Source of the DNA: Ectocarpus siliculosus | Lineage: Eukaryota; Sar; Phaeophyceae; Ectocarpales; Ectocarpaceae | Direction: 5' to 3' | Length of the DNA stretch: 64,000 nucleotides | NCBI GenBank assembly: GCA_000310025.1 | Contig: FN649736.1 | Location: 4,872,623 to 4,936,622 of the forward strand | In this document: positions 12,831 through 25,000 of the stretch, piece after piece | How the letters are laid out: each line of letters opens with the position of its first letter | How positions within the stretch are numbered: the first letter of the stretch is position 1 | Program-made: the position numbers and the translations under genes | Notes under the pieces: generated by a model | The model's input: the letters and a program-made list of their open reading frames with translations, nothing else | The model's database searches: none | Told to the model about the DNA's origin: nothing

Positions 12831-13195
12831 ATTCACTTCGTGAACTCGGCAACCAGGTTACCGTTTTTTTTTTTTTTTTTACCTCGATTTTTTTTTTTGG
12901 CGGTAACCATAATGGTGGTCGAGTAGACCATGTTGTGCGGGGTCGAGAAACCTCACTCCGCGCAACGGGGGATGATCGCACCACGTTGTGTTAAAATGGT
13001 CAAGCTTCCTCGAGGCAGTTACACAGTGCTTACAACTGTCTCTGGAAGTGAAAGCACCAGAAAATAAATTAAGTCATACGTAGCTGTCATCCGTACGCAA
13101 GGAAGTAAGCACAAGATGCCGAACACCCTTAGCAGGATGCAGCTCACCCTTCATGCGACTCGCCAAATACCTCACGGCGCTTCGCGCTTGGTGAT

Positions 13196-13320
13196 GTGAG
13201 AGCCTGGTCCGGTGAGAACCCGGCGTGCTCCGTCCCGGCTTTGTAGGGATGCGAGGTCAACGGTCAAACGACTACGGCATGCACGACTATGAGTACACCC
13301 CCCCCCCCCCCCCCCCCCCT
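13196..13320 (+). mobile_element. Short C-tailed retroelement, family A
   Basis: A GGTGAGAACCCGGC head is followed by GCTCCGTCCCGGCTTTGTAG, GATGCGAGGTCAACGG, ACTACGGCATGCACGACTAT and a long run of C. The tract runs into the assembly gap, which it may have caused. Confidence 0.75.
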
Positions 13321-13343
13321 CCCTTTTTCCCCCCCCCTCCCCC

Positions 13344-13462
13344 NNNNNNNNNNNNNNNNNNNNNNNNNNNNNNNNNNNNNNNNNNNNNNNNNNNNNNNNN
13401 NNNNNNNNNNNNNNNNNNNNNNNNNNNNNNNNNNNNNNNNNNNNNNNNNNNNNNNNNNNNNN
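13344..13462. other. Assembly gap (119 N)
   Basis: The gap is flanked on both sides by poly-C. The true length is unknown. It is one candidate site for the missing last exon of the Rab gene. Confidence 0.95.
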
Positions 13463-16101
13463 CCCCCCCCCCCCCCCCTCCCCTTGTGCTGTGCCCCTCT
13501 TCACCCGTGCAACAGACGAAGTAGCAGGTTGCTTATCTTTGTGGCGTAGGTTTTGGCTCCTCGAGCGGGAACACCTGACAGTCCCGAGGCTGCACGTTGT
13601 GCCACTCTTCTCCGAGGGTGGTCTTCGGTGACGGCAGCTCTCACGTCTGTATTTTCTCCACCCGTCCGTCCATCAGCTTATGTACATACACTATCGAGTG
13701 TTGAGCTTGGTAGGCGCGGAGATTTGCGGCGGCGGGCGGGGAAGCGAATGCGGTGGGATTGAAATCGTCGTCTGATTGGTCGAGAGTGTGCTGGCATCCG
13801 TTTCTCCGCATCGTTTCTGGGTGCCATGTCCCAGGCGCCGAACAAGAAGTCGCAGCTGGACTCCCTGCCCCCAATCTTGGCGACTCTTAAGTCTGTTCCG
13901 TATCGTCATTATTTAGTGCGCCGTGCATTTTGCCCTTGCCTCCCGCCGAGCCCTCCCCCAACGCGTTAATCATGGCGCTCATTGTATTTGATGGGACGCG
14001 CCGGCCGCTGCTGAGCGAAGCATATGCTTTGACCACAAGATTTGTATAAAATTAAGTTGTTGCCCGGTTGCATTGGTTTCAGCGACGGGAGGAGTGTGGG
14101 ACGCTGGCTGCGAGACCAGTAGATTTCTAGTTGGCGCCACCCGGGGCAAAAGGGTTTAGTAGTGTTATGTGGGGGTAGGGGGGGGGGGGGGGGGCGCCGT
14201 GTATGTGTTTTTTGTTTGGTCCGAAAAGGCTAGCATACGGATGTACTGTCGAGTGACGGCCTCTAACTCGAGGGGGCTTGCGACCCCTGCTTTGGCAAGC
14301 TGTTGACGAGCTTTTTTGTGTTGACGTGACGGCTTTGTGTCAAACGACCGTTTTTTTTTTTGTCCTGTGTTCACTTGAGGCCTTCACGACCCCTGTTGAC
14401 TGTTGAACCTGTTATCTGGCGCCTGTTGTAAGGGTAACAGGGTCTGGGAGCTTGAGAGTGACTCGGGAACCACGCGCTGAGACGCGTACAAAATGTTGTG
14501 CTGTGTTGTTCGAAACCGCCGGCTTATGTTGAGGTGATACCGCAGTGTCCCCCCTGGCTCCAAAAGAGCGCTCCAATGGTTTGATCTTGTTTAGGGCGGT
14601 CTGTGTAGTGAACACGCCCTCAAACACGTGGCGCACATCCTGGCAGATCACGCAGCCGCTCCTCCCCTTCGCTGCCCACAGCCGGCTGACGCTTGACGGA
14701 CTGTTCGACGCGGTTGAAAGACCCGACCCAAAAGCCAACACACCCTAGCTTCAGGCTTCGGGTGCTGCTGCTGTACGTGCTCTGGTCTCGTTCTTTCGCG
14801 GGCTGGCTTGTTTGAAGGAGCAGCAGTGTTTCGTGAGCACCCGCCCGAGCTAGATATCCAGCCCAGCGCCCTACCAACCATTGAACATCATTATTGTTTC
14901 GTTGCACGTAAACTTCTTATCCCTTTGGACTGAGGTTATATCTCAAACGGGTAGTCTTTCTGTGAGGTTATGCTTTACTTTCTAAAAACTTGTCATGTCG
15001 GTACTGGTCCGTCTGACGCTAACGCGTCCCGTGGTCACAAGCCAACAAGAGGGTGCGCGCCGAAAAACCCCCAAGTGAGGGGAAGGGGTTGCTGATGGGC
15101 CAGGCAGTCGGAGCAAGTTGGGCACCTACCTGGGTTCTGGTTTGTTTGGTCGGTAATCCCCGGTGAAATTGATTTGCTGCCAAGACAGCAGTGTTGGCTC
15201 GAAGGCACAATTAGCTGACAACCTCCGGTTCGAAGAGGCGGGCATTGTCGCGTTGACAGGATAAACTGGGTGGCCAACAACGGTATGTACACGGATCTGC
15301 TCCTTGGCTTGAAGCCCTACTGTTGTTGTTGGAGCACCGCCGGCATTGTGGTTGCTATGCAAACGCCGCAAGTGGCGACTAATAGGAACGCCAACGCAAG
15401 ACAGCACTCAACGAGGCGAGTAGCTGCAAGTACTGCTGCTGTAGAACGCGCTGCCCGACAGCTCCGCCACCTTGCTCCATTCACAGACACAGACAGACGG
15501 CCCGGAGTATGTACATGGAACGCCGCATGACGCAAAATTATGCTCTGTACACTGAACTAGCACTCCTGGCTGCACAACCTACATGTCGCCTCCTTCGATA
15601 ACCAACCGTAAGTTGTCCACGGCCGGTGTGAAAGAACCCGAACATAGCATGGTATGAATAGCATGCACCTCAACAAAGAAACACCATCGACGCGTTGCTA
15701 CATGGTACGGAACGTTCGTGTTTACAGGCGGAATCCCATCCCGGCGGCAGCTTTACCGTACAACGCGCACACCGATTAGACAGGCACTCGTCTGGCAGCT
15801 GGATACGATCAAAACCCCGCAACAGAGTAATCGTTGGTATTCCCAAGACACCCGTTATCTAACGCTTTACCCGCAAAAATACGCTAGCTGGGAGCTGTGG
15901 GGGACAACCAGCCCGGCCGCTGGACACATCACACCCTACCTACCGCTGAACACCTGCCTCTAAATACGCGCTGCAAAACCTGTTGGTAGTCAGTCCGGAG
16001 TTAAATCGCACCCAACCCCCACCTCCGGGCGCTAAATACCCACCAGACCAAGGCGACCGGTCAAAATAGCAGTTTTGGTGCGGTCCTGTGGTCTCCTCTC
16101 C
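13463..16101. other. Intergenic stretch without a supported gene
   Basis: It lies between the truncated Rab gene and the 3' end of the CDT1-like gene. I looked on the plus strand for the missing Rab exon (an ETSAK-like motif and terminal cysteines) and on both strands for domains, and found neither. A poly-G tract is at 14178-14194. Confidence 0.5.
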
Positions 16102-19100
16102 TCATTGGCTTGCACCGCCGCCGGACATAAACGCGATCATCTGCCGCACCTCATCGAAACGTATTCGCGTGTTCACCCTCACGACGTCCTTGCCCTTCAT
16201 CGGCCGCGCCACCAGCCCGCCATCTATCCCCCCGCCGCCGCCCGCCGAGGGCGCGCGCGGTGCAATAATCGTGCACCATTCCGGAACAATGCTCGCCAGC
16301 ATCCTAACTCGATCCCTCGCCTCCTTGTGGGACAGCGCATGCTTGCTAGAGCTAGAGAGGGCCTCTATCAGCACGTCGAGGGAGCAGGTTGTCCGGCCTG
16401 CGTGGGCGAAGTAGGACCTAGCGGGGACAAAGTGGCACCGGGCGGGGGGCGGGGGTAGATAGTCATGTAAACGCGTGCCATAGTGGTTTAACCGTTGACC
16501 TCGCATCCCTACAATACCGGGACGGAGCGATATGCCGGGTTGGCACCAGCCCGGGCTATGTTTCACACGGATGAACCAAACATCACCCTTGCGGTAGCCG
16601 CGCCAAACCAGATGGGGGGGGGGGAGGGAGAGAACGAGTCGGTCTACCGCGCCTCAATCACAGCGTATATCGTTTTTGCGTTCTCCGTCCGCGCGCTGTA
16701 CAGAAAGAACGCCTCGCGCCGGTGATGGCGGGTAGGGCAACAACGACGGTCCGCCACCTACCGCAGCAGCAGCAGCAAGGAAGCACTGCTTCCGCCTCTC
16801 ACCTCACGGCATCCGCCATGGCGGGGAGGTTTCCCTTACGTCTCCTGTCGGCTTCCTTCTCTTCCTCGGTTTTGTTGCGCTCCTTGGCGCTGAAACGGCA
16901 GCAAAAGTAGGGCGGGGACGTGCGGGTGGTTGGTTATCGGTCGTGTTTCGGTGTTGTAGTAGTGCTGTAGAGGGCAGCCCCGCATTCACCAAGCGATACA
17001 TATTAGGTACTACAGACATGAAAAAACGAAACACGATCACGCAAACACAACAGATATACACCTTGTTGAGCCGGAAGGTATCTGTACGTACCTTCTGCAT
17101 GCAGCATGCAGGGCACCTCGCTATGAGAAAGACAAACAGGTGGGCAACTGATATGTACGGCACCTACACGGCGTCCCCCCCCCCTCTCCGGTTTCTCTCA
17201 CTACACGACCTAACCTCCCACCCGCTCAACCGGCAAGGCCATCCGCTACCCCATCCTCTCCCACGACTGCTTCTAGCCGCAACACCAACAAACCACAACC
17301 GAGGCCGAACAGCAAAAAACAAAAAACGAGCTGCTTTTCTCACGTAATCCTTACACACATGCATACCTCAGCGCATCCTTTTGCCGAAGCCGCTCACGCA
17401 AGGCTTCCACGTTCTTCGGAGCGTCCGACCCTTCCTCGTCATAGTCAACACGGCCACCGCCCATCCCGGAAGCCACGCAACCCCCTCGGAAGGTACCCGG
17501 CAGCAGGTTACCACCACCACCACCACCACTACGGCCGTCACCAGGCGACCTCTCCAACCCTTGGCTCGTCGACGGTGATTCTACGGCGCCCCCGGCGTCG
17601 GGTGCAGCACGAGAGCCGCCGCCGATGCCGTCTGCCCGGAGAGGTCTCGTGTCCGGGAGAGGAGCCTGCGGCAGGCAGGAGCACTCGTCGCGCGGAGCGC
17701 TAGGGCCACCGGCGATGCCCCTGCTGCCTCCGCACTTGCAGTGTCTGACGAAAAAGAGGCGTTTTTGTTTTCCGCACAGAGAAATGGCGGCAGGTAAGTA
17801 TGCGCGCGAGTCGCCCAGTCGAAAAAGACGGCAGGGGAACAGAGTATGTTCCGGGCAGACACATGAGCCCCTGGTGGGGGCAAGGGGGTTCCTCGATAAA
17901 CGAGGGCGGGGAGAGAGTCTCCACAGGCATAACAACATCGGAAATAGTTGCCTCAAGATAGCTCTTGCGCGGGGTTGGCGGCACTGGATTTCGTCTATGC
18001 AACGATAAGCCACAGGCTGGATTTCGTCTATGCCGCGAAAAGTCACAGAGCGCTACACCACTCCGCATGTCCCCTTTGCAGATGCGACAAAAGAAGGCCA
18101 CTTTGACGTTTTGGGGCAACCTCGGTCGAGAGGCAAAAGAACAACAACAACAAATATCATCTCCCGAAGAAATCAAAGCCCCGGTTGTGCTCACCTTGCC
18201 TTTGCCGAAGCCAGCAGGCGGAGGAAGATCTCCCTCCTTCGCGCAGACAGGGCCTCGCCCCCCGCGATGCTATGGCCACCGGTGTCTCCACCGTTACGTC
18301 CATCGCGATCCGCACCGGCAACCGCACCTTTCCCAGCCGCAGGGGCCTTTCCTACCCTATCTCTTCTGGCGCCCTGCGTGTCATCATCGAGGCAGGCTTC
18401 ATCGGCCGGCGGCGGGCTTGGCCCGGTCTCGATGAAGATGTCTTTCAGCCGGTAGCCACCCCGGGTGGGTCGCGCATCCGTCCTGCTGGAAAGCTTGTAC
18501 GCGTCTGCGGCGGGGTTACCGGAAAAGAGAGGAGGAAATGTGTCGGAAGGTTTCGCAAGACAAGCGTGCTGACAAAAAGGTCGAGAAGTTAGTCATCTAG
18601 TCGGCGTCCAACATGCACACCATCACTATTACCGAACGGGAGGAAGATGCTCAAACACGCACGGCTACCACTGCCTGGGCAACTACTGGACAAGAGAAAC
18701 ACCTCGACAAGGACGCCCATAGTTCCAACTGCTTGCACAAGTGCCGGGCGCACACGAAAAAAATTTGCGCTGGAAATCCGTTCGCGAACAAACCTTGACA
18801 GTTGCGGCGGCGTCTATATCTGAGACACCGAAAAAATGAAAATAGCTTCAAAAAGGCTGGTTCCAAACGCGTAAGAAGGAATTTTTGTTTGTTTGTTTGT
18901 TTGTTTGGAGTTTCTTCGCCGAACTTGTAAACAATAGCCCGTCTGCGCTCGCGGGAAAAAGAGCAAGAGATTATCATGTTTTCCGTTTTCCGGGGGGGAC
19001 AAAAGCGGTTGTTCCGGCAGAGGTGTGGTGAAAACACTCCACGGGTGCTCGCGATAAGACTGCCAACGTGCTGACGATGGGGTAATGCCCGGTGTCCCGT

Positions 19101-21014
19101 AAGGAGTTAGTCACCTGGTGCGGTTTACACTTGCTGCATGCTCACCTGGCTGCACGAAAGCAATCCGCGCGAGGTGTTGCCTCGTGAAGGAGCGGCCGCA
19201 CATCCCCTCCACCGCGGGCTTGATCTGCTTGAGCAGCGTCGCCTGCCTCCTGCGGCGGAACAGCGCAAGCACTTGCTCCAGCGCCAAGAACATCGCCTCC
19301 AGCGGGCAGGGGTCGAGGTCGTGCCCTTCGCCACTATCCCGACCACTTGCGCTGCTCTCTTGGGCCCCTCGCGATGATATCGGTGTCCCCGGCGCCTGTC
19401 GTCATGATGGATCGGGTTTCAACATCAGAGGTGAACGGAACAAGGTGGAGAAAATCGTTTTCTGCATGGTTGGGGTGTGCGGCGATACAGGGGAAGAGAG
19501 AGGGAGGCATAGACAGAAGGCAGATAGGGAGATGGATAGATACACAGATGGATGAAGAGCAAGAGAGAGATAGAGGGAGAGAGAGGAGACTAACGCACTG
19601 CTTCACTTTACGACAGCCCAAACAGGGTTCACAATAAGGAAGGTACAGGTGATGCACTGCTTTGCATACGAATCGCTGCCAGAGTCTCCGTGCGACCATT
19701 ACTACTGCTGTTGCAACTAAGAAGTTGGTAATCACGTTAGACGAAACTGGTTGTGGGTCGCCAAGCTCATCGGGAACAAGTCCCTAAGCTAACTGCTCGC
19801 GCCATGCACTCCACGTGGAGATGGCGATGACGGCACACTCCAACGGCCCACCCGTCAAAGACGGTCAAGCTCATCGAACAGCCCATTGCAGCAGCGTACC
19901 GCTTGAATTGTCTCGAGATTTGTATTAAGATCGGAGCGAGCTCGTCGGTCGTCACAGCCGTTCCGGGCACACACAGCAGCGTCGAGCCGTGAACGACGGG
20001 CGCGAGTAACGTCCAAGGTTAAGGTTTGGCGCTTACTTTCATCCGTACCCCCAAGAAGACTGTGAACAAATGGCATGCCGCGCTCATATCGTGAGATGGC
20101 AGACCCCACTGTTGTCCACCCTGCTGCATCCCCGCGATGTATGCCCGATGATTCTTACGAATTCGTACATGCACCACGTCCTGAGAATGGCACATCACAC
20201 GACCTGCAGCAGCCCTTCATCTCGTGTGTAACGGGGATGTGAGCGGGGAATAAACCGACCGACCAAGATCCACCGCCGTCCCGTCCACAAGCGATACAGC
20301 AGACCTACACAACAAGCGATTCTACACAGGGGAGAGTCGAAGCACAGTTCCAACCTGATCGTGTTGCGCGTCCGGCGGCCGAGTGTCCTGCCGCGCAGCG
20401 GCGACGGGCGACAGCAGCGTGGCCAGCATCTTCATCGCCGCGTCCCCGTCGGCGGCTCCGCCCGCGGTGTTGTCGGTGTCGCCACCGCCGCTACCGCTGC
20501 CGGTCCCACTCCCGCTCTTGTTGTTGCGTGCCTTCTGCAACGACGCTCTCACCGCGACCGCAGGGATGGTGGTTGCAGCGGTAGCACCAGGAGTCGCTGC
20601 GCGCTTGCCGCCGCCGCCGCTGCTGCTGCTCTTTGCCGTTGTTCTCCTCGAGACGGCCGTTGGCAGCGGGGTTCCTTGCGGCCCACCAGCCGCCGCCGAC
20701 TTCTTCGAGCGGCGGGGGCTTGAGCGCACCGCGGTAGCAGGAGCGGCTTCGTTCGACCGAGTCTCGGTGACCCTCGCTGAACAACGGCCCCGTTCCTGGC
20801 CCACTGCTGCGCCGGCTGCTGCCGCTACTCGCACGGCGCGGCCCCTAGTCGACATATTCGTCTTGGTCATCTTCCCGTTGGTTTGAAATGCACCTGCTGC
20901 TGATGATGATGAAGATGCCCCGCCCGCTGCTGCGGCTGCCAGCAGCTCGGCGCCGCGCGTGGACCTCTTCTTGCTGGGAGGACAAGCGTTGGACGTCGCT
21001 ATGCGATGCTTCAT
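16102..21014 (-). CDS. CDT1: CDT1-like DNA replication licensing factor
   Basis: Six exons join with agreeing phases: 21014-20355, 19395-19146, 18504-18195, 17744-17367, 16889-16803 and 16417-16102, giving about 666 residues. The first ~220 residues are low-complexity, basic and Ala/Ser/Gly-rich, as expected for a disordered, regulated N-terminus. Exon 2 starts the geminin-binding winged helix (FLALEQVLALFRRRRQATLL, then FTRQHLARIAFVQPG). Exon 3 continues it with DAYKL and RGGYRLKDIFIET, then ends in an LRLLASAKA helix. Exons 5-6 form the C-terminal MCM-binding winged helix (NLPAMADAVRSYFAHAGR, ARDRVRMLASIVPEWCTI). Family knowledge: CDT1 loads the MCM2-7 helicase at origins in the nucleus during G1. 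The gene is divergent from the ubiquitin-hydrolase-like gene. The exon 1 to exon 2 junction is the least certain, since the linker is not conserved. Confidence 0.85.
16440..16566 (-). mobile_element. Short C-tailed retroelement, family A, inverted
   Basis: Read on the minus strand it begins GTGAAACATAGCCCGGGC and ends in a C-rich tail, seen here as a G-rich run at 16440-16456. It lies in the last intron of the CDT1-like gene in the same orientation as the gene. Confidence 0.75.
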
Positions 21015-22062
21015 CTTGAGGTCGTAACAGTGGATACAGCAGTCGAGGTAGGTCGGGAAACCACAGAGAGAAGCTGTGCACTGAACAATACAGGACATGA
21101 TCAGGGACGGGAGCCCCGTGACATGTATCGGCGCCAAAGGTGGGTACCCACATTTACCCCCCCCCACCCAAACCAGAGCGACAAGGAGAGAGTGTGCCGA
21201 AAGAGCACACAGGAATAGGGCGTGACAGAGGGGCGAAGCTGTGCGTTCGAGAGGTGTGAAGGGACCCTTCGACAGGGCCGTCGCCGACGGTGAGAATTCG
21301 TTGTATCCGTGGCAAAGTTCAGGGTGAAATCTCTCTAGCCAGTAGTGTCTCATCTGAACGAAGCGTAACCGGCGCAGCCAGCACCTCCAACAAGAGATCT
21401 CAAGCCCGTGGTGTTGGTAATTACTTCGTAGTCCACAGGGTTAGAGTCGGTACCTCAAAGCAGCGTCGTCGATCTTTCTCGCAGGCGCTCGAGCGAGGAT
21501 ATTGCAAGCGTGCGTGCTTATTCTCATCCTGCACGCCACCCACTGCTGCTGGTTGGGTCTCGTGCGTTGCTGGCCCTCGAAAAATCATTTCCATCTCTCT
21601 CCCTCTGAATCCACCACACGCGACCGAATGACTCAAAAATCGCAAGTGATTTTGAGTTGGGCGGCGGCCTGTCCTGTTGTGTGGATGCTGGTTGTGTGTG
21701 TACTTGCTGCTTATCCGGCCCAGAGAACCGACGACACACGCAAACCTACGCACTGCTGTTGCCTTTCTTCTGCCCGACGTTGTTCCCCATCGCAGCTCTG
21801 GGACCACAGCCTGCTCCAGACTAAATACTGCTCTAGGGCCCCCCAAGACCAGGCCTCGTCGTCGAGACTGCAAGTCAGGAAAGGTTGTGTTTTTTTGTGT
21901 GTGGGGTTGCCTAGAGGCGGTGTCGACTCTCCTCCAACCGGCGGGAATTTTTTTTGTTGCTGCGGCGCTGGTGGCCGCTAGCACTGCTGACCGCCCTGTT
22001 CCCACGCGGGGCAAAAAAAATAAAGTCTCGGGGCGGCGGCGCTTTGTTCTGCTGCCGGGACG
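21015..22062. promoter_or_regulatory. Divergent intergenic region between the CDT1-like and ubiquitin-hydrolase-like genes
   Basis: About 1.05 kb separates the two start codons and must hold both promoters and 5' UTRs. No specific element could be assigned. No repeat copy was seen in it. Confidence 0.5.
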
Positions 22063-25000
22063 ATGCCGGCGAAAAAAGGCAAGACCAAGAGCAAGAAGGC
22101 AGGATCGTCCTCGTCCTCAAAGACAACAGCGGTGGCCGCCGGCTTTGACGTAGTAGAAGGAGGGGGTGGGCAGCAAAACGACAGCAGCGGAGGAGGAGGC
22201 GGCAGCAGCGGCAGCGTCTCCAAGAAGTCTAAAGGCGGCGGCGGCGGCGGCGGTGGGTCCAGCGAAGACTTCTTGCGCCGACGGCGGACACCGGGCTACG
22301 GCGACAACGAGCCCGGCGGCGTCGGGGGCGGGGGCGACTTTCGGCATACGAACGGAGGCAGCAGCTCGGGCGATCGCGAGAGAGACAGGGATACCGTGGA
22401 CAGAGATAGGGACAAGGACGGCGGTAGCAGGGGTCTAGGGGGCGGGGGCACCGGGGGTGATCATTGCCACAACGGGGAGTCGCTGTGCAGGAGCCCCTTC
22501 ATCAGGAGCTCGGCGGGGAAGCAATGGTCGTGGCTGGGGTATTCGGCCAAGCAGTTCCGGTCGTTCGCGCAAGAGTTTCCCCCGATGTTGGACGTCGGGG
22601 CGGAAGAGGTGAGATGATGATAAGTGCCGGTGTACCTGACGATTACCGTTGGCGGGATCGGGCCGTTCAATCGTGTTTTTCACGCCGTCGCCGTTCTCGG
22701 GACCGGCTCCTTCCACCAATCACGTGGCGTGATTCACTGGGGACCGGGGCAGATAACTTGCCAGCAACGCATACATAGATGGAATACTTGTACATTCGTT
22801 GACGGTATCAGCAGAAGTGGACGGCGTGTACATGCCGTAGCGACATCAAGTGGTGTAGCCAGGTCCCCCGTGGAATGATTGCACCCAGCCGCGCTGGCGC
22901 CGGCTCGGCGGGGGGGAAGATGCATCCCCTTTGTTGTCAAGAATTATCGCACCCGCTCGCGAACAAAAGTGTACCTTGTACCTTGTGGTTACAGAGGAGT
23001 ATGGCGCAGGCAGCGCAACGGTATAAAGACTCGCTCGCGCGCGCACCTCCGCGCATAGTCTTTGTCCGGTGCTCTGTTGTTTCACATCCTCGCTCTGACG
23101 CCATATTGCCCCCTTGTCACCCCAGGTGCGCTTGAAGATCGAGGACATAAAGTGCAGCACCTGTCGAGATCGCCTGCTGAAGGCGCTCGGCCGGGGGCTA
23201 CGCAGAGGCGGTTTCCCCCTAACCAAGCTCGTCAAGCTGGCCGCGTGCCGCTCCGGCGAAGAAGAGCACGGTGACCAGTCCAAGCGGCCCGAGGAGACAT
23301 GCACCCCGACGTCCACGCCCCCGGCGGCGGCCCTTGGTGGGCGGGGAGACGCCGGTGGCGACGGACGGGCACCGGTGGTCCTGTCGAACGGGCGGAGTGG
23401 CGTCGTCGAAGAGTCTCAGAAGAGGGTGGAGGCGGCCGCAGGGGGCGGCGGTGGCGGCAACGCTAGCGGGAGCATCCTACCAAGCGACCGGCTGCGCATC
23501 CGCGCCCCGGTCACCCCGGACCTTCTTCGACAGGTGATCGGCGTCGTGCAGCAGGCGGCGCTGGTGCCGCCCGCCGCGGACGCTCCCGGCAAGAGGGAGG
23601 GCGCAGCGGCGGATTTGTTGGCAGAGGAGTGGCTGTCTACCTACCCGGCGCCGGACCCCGCCCTGCTAGAAGCGGGCGAGGCGAAGTCGAACGCCGGCGG
23701 CGGCCTGCGGGGCACAGGGACGGGCTCCCTGTCGTTTTCGCGCGGGAGCTTCGGCGGCGGCGGCGGCGGCCACGGGCGGTCCGACAGCGCCGAGCGAAAC
23801 CCGTGGGCCCTGATGGAGCGGGTGGATCGAGCCAGGGACAACGCGTTCAAGTGCTGCGGGGTCATCGAGGCTAGCGCTGGGGGTGCGAGCAGCAGCGGCG
23901 GCGGCGGCGGCGGCGGCGGCGGGTTGTTGGAGTCAAGCGGCAGCCTCAACGGGGGGGGATCGTCTTCGATGGCCGGGAACATGGAGTGGAACCCGCAGTT
24001 CGCCCCGCGCCTGCAGGAGGCGGAGGCGGCCATCGTGGAGTGGCTGACGGAGCTCACCATGGCGCTGCACGGGCTGACGTTCCAGTTCACGCTCGCTTTC
24101 ATCGGCGAGGATGACGGCGAGGACGGGAGCACCGGAAGCAGCGACCTGGCCGAATCCACTGCCCTGGCGGAGGACCTCTGGACCGCCTACGAGGATTCGG
24201 TGAAGCGGCAGCTGGACCTCACCCTGGAGGCGAGGAGAGAGCAGCTCCGCGAGCAGTCCCAGCCGATGGGCCTCGCCCTCTGCTTCACGGCGCAAAACCG
24301 CGTCCTGGCTTCGGAGCTGCTGGGGCGAAAGCGGACGGAGATGGCCGCGCTGCACCAGGCCACGATCGGGGTGATGGCGGCGCCGAAGCTGAGGCCGCTC
24401 CTCCAGCGCGCGGAGCGGGCGCGGCAGAAGTGGTCGAGCTTGCTGCTGCCCGAGGACGTCTACGCGCTGGACGACTTGGTTGAGCGGGTGCTGAGGGCCC
24501 GCCTGCAGGTGTGTGCGTGGTGTGCGTTGCTGCGGTAGTATTGGTTGCTGCTGCTGCTGCCTCTGCTGCTGCCGCTGCCGCTGCTGTGCATGTATCATGT
24601 TTGGCATGCGAGTAATGGTGTGTATTGGTATGTTGAGAGGGATCGTTGGTTGAAGATATGGTGTGGAACTCAGATGAGTGCGCAAGATAGGGCCATCAAA
24701 CACTTACACGCACATGCATACTCTTGCATACGCCCCTCCCCCCCGCGCGCGTATTCATACGCACACACGTGTTCAGGTGTTCAAGGTGGAGTCTTTCGCG
24801 TACAACGCGTCCAGCGACGTGATCCAGGCGGAGCAGATGGCGGACGCCCAGCTCAAGACGGTGGTGCAGGAGTGGGAGGCGATGCTAGACGGCCTCAAGG
24901 CCCGTGTTGAGTGCAGGGTGTCGGAAGAGCTCAACTCCACGGTTTATCCGCAGGTTTGTGTGTGTATGTTTTTTTTTAGGCGGGACAGCGGCTGCCGGGC

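Noticed and set aside
13970-14048. Candidate last Rab exon containing SEAYAL
   Set aside because: It reaches a stop within a few codons and lacks the SAK loop and terminal cysteines.
14412-14741. Zinc-finger-like CVIC sequence on the minus strand
   Set aside because: A single Cys pair without the matching second pair or splice context is not enough to call a gene.
16690-16765. Possible extra CDT1 exon (RTENAKTIYAVIEA) on the minus strand
   Set aside because: Joining 16889-16803 directly to 16417 restores the winged-helix sequence MADAVRSYFAHAGR in phase, which leaves no room for this piece.
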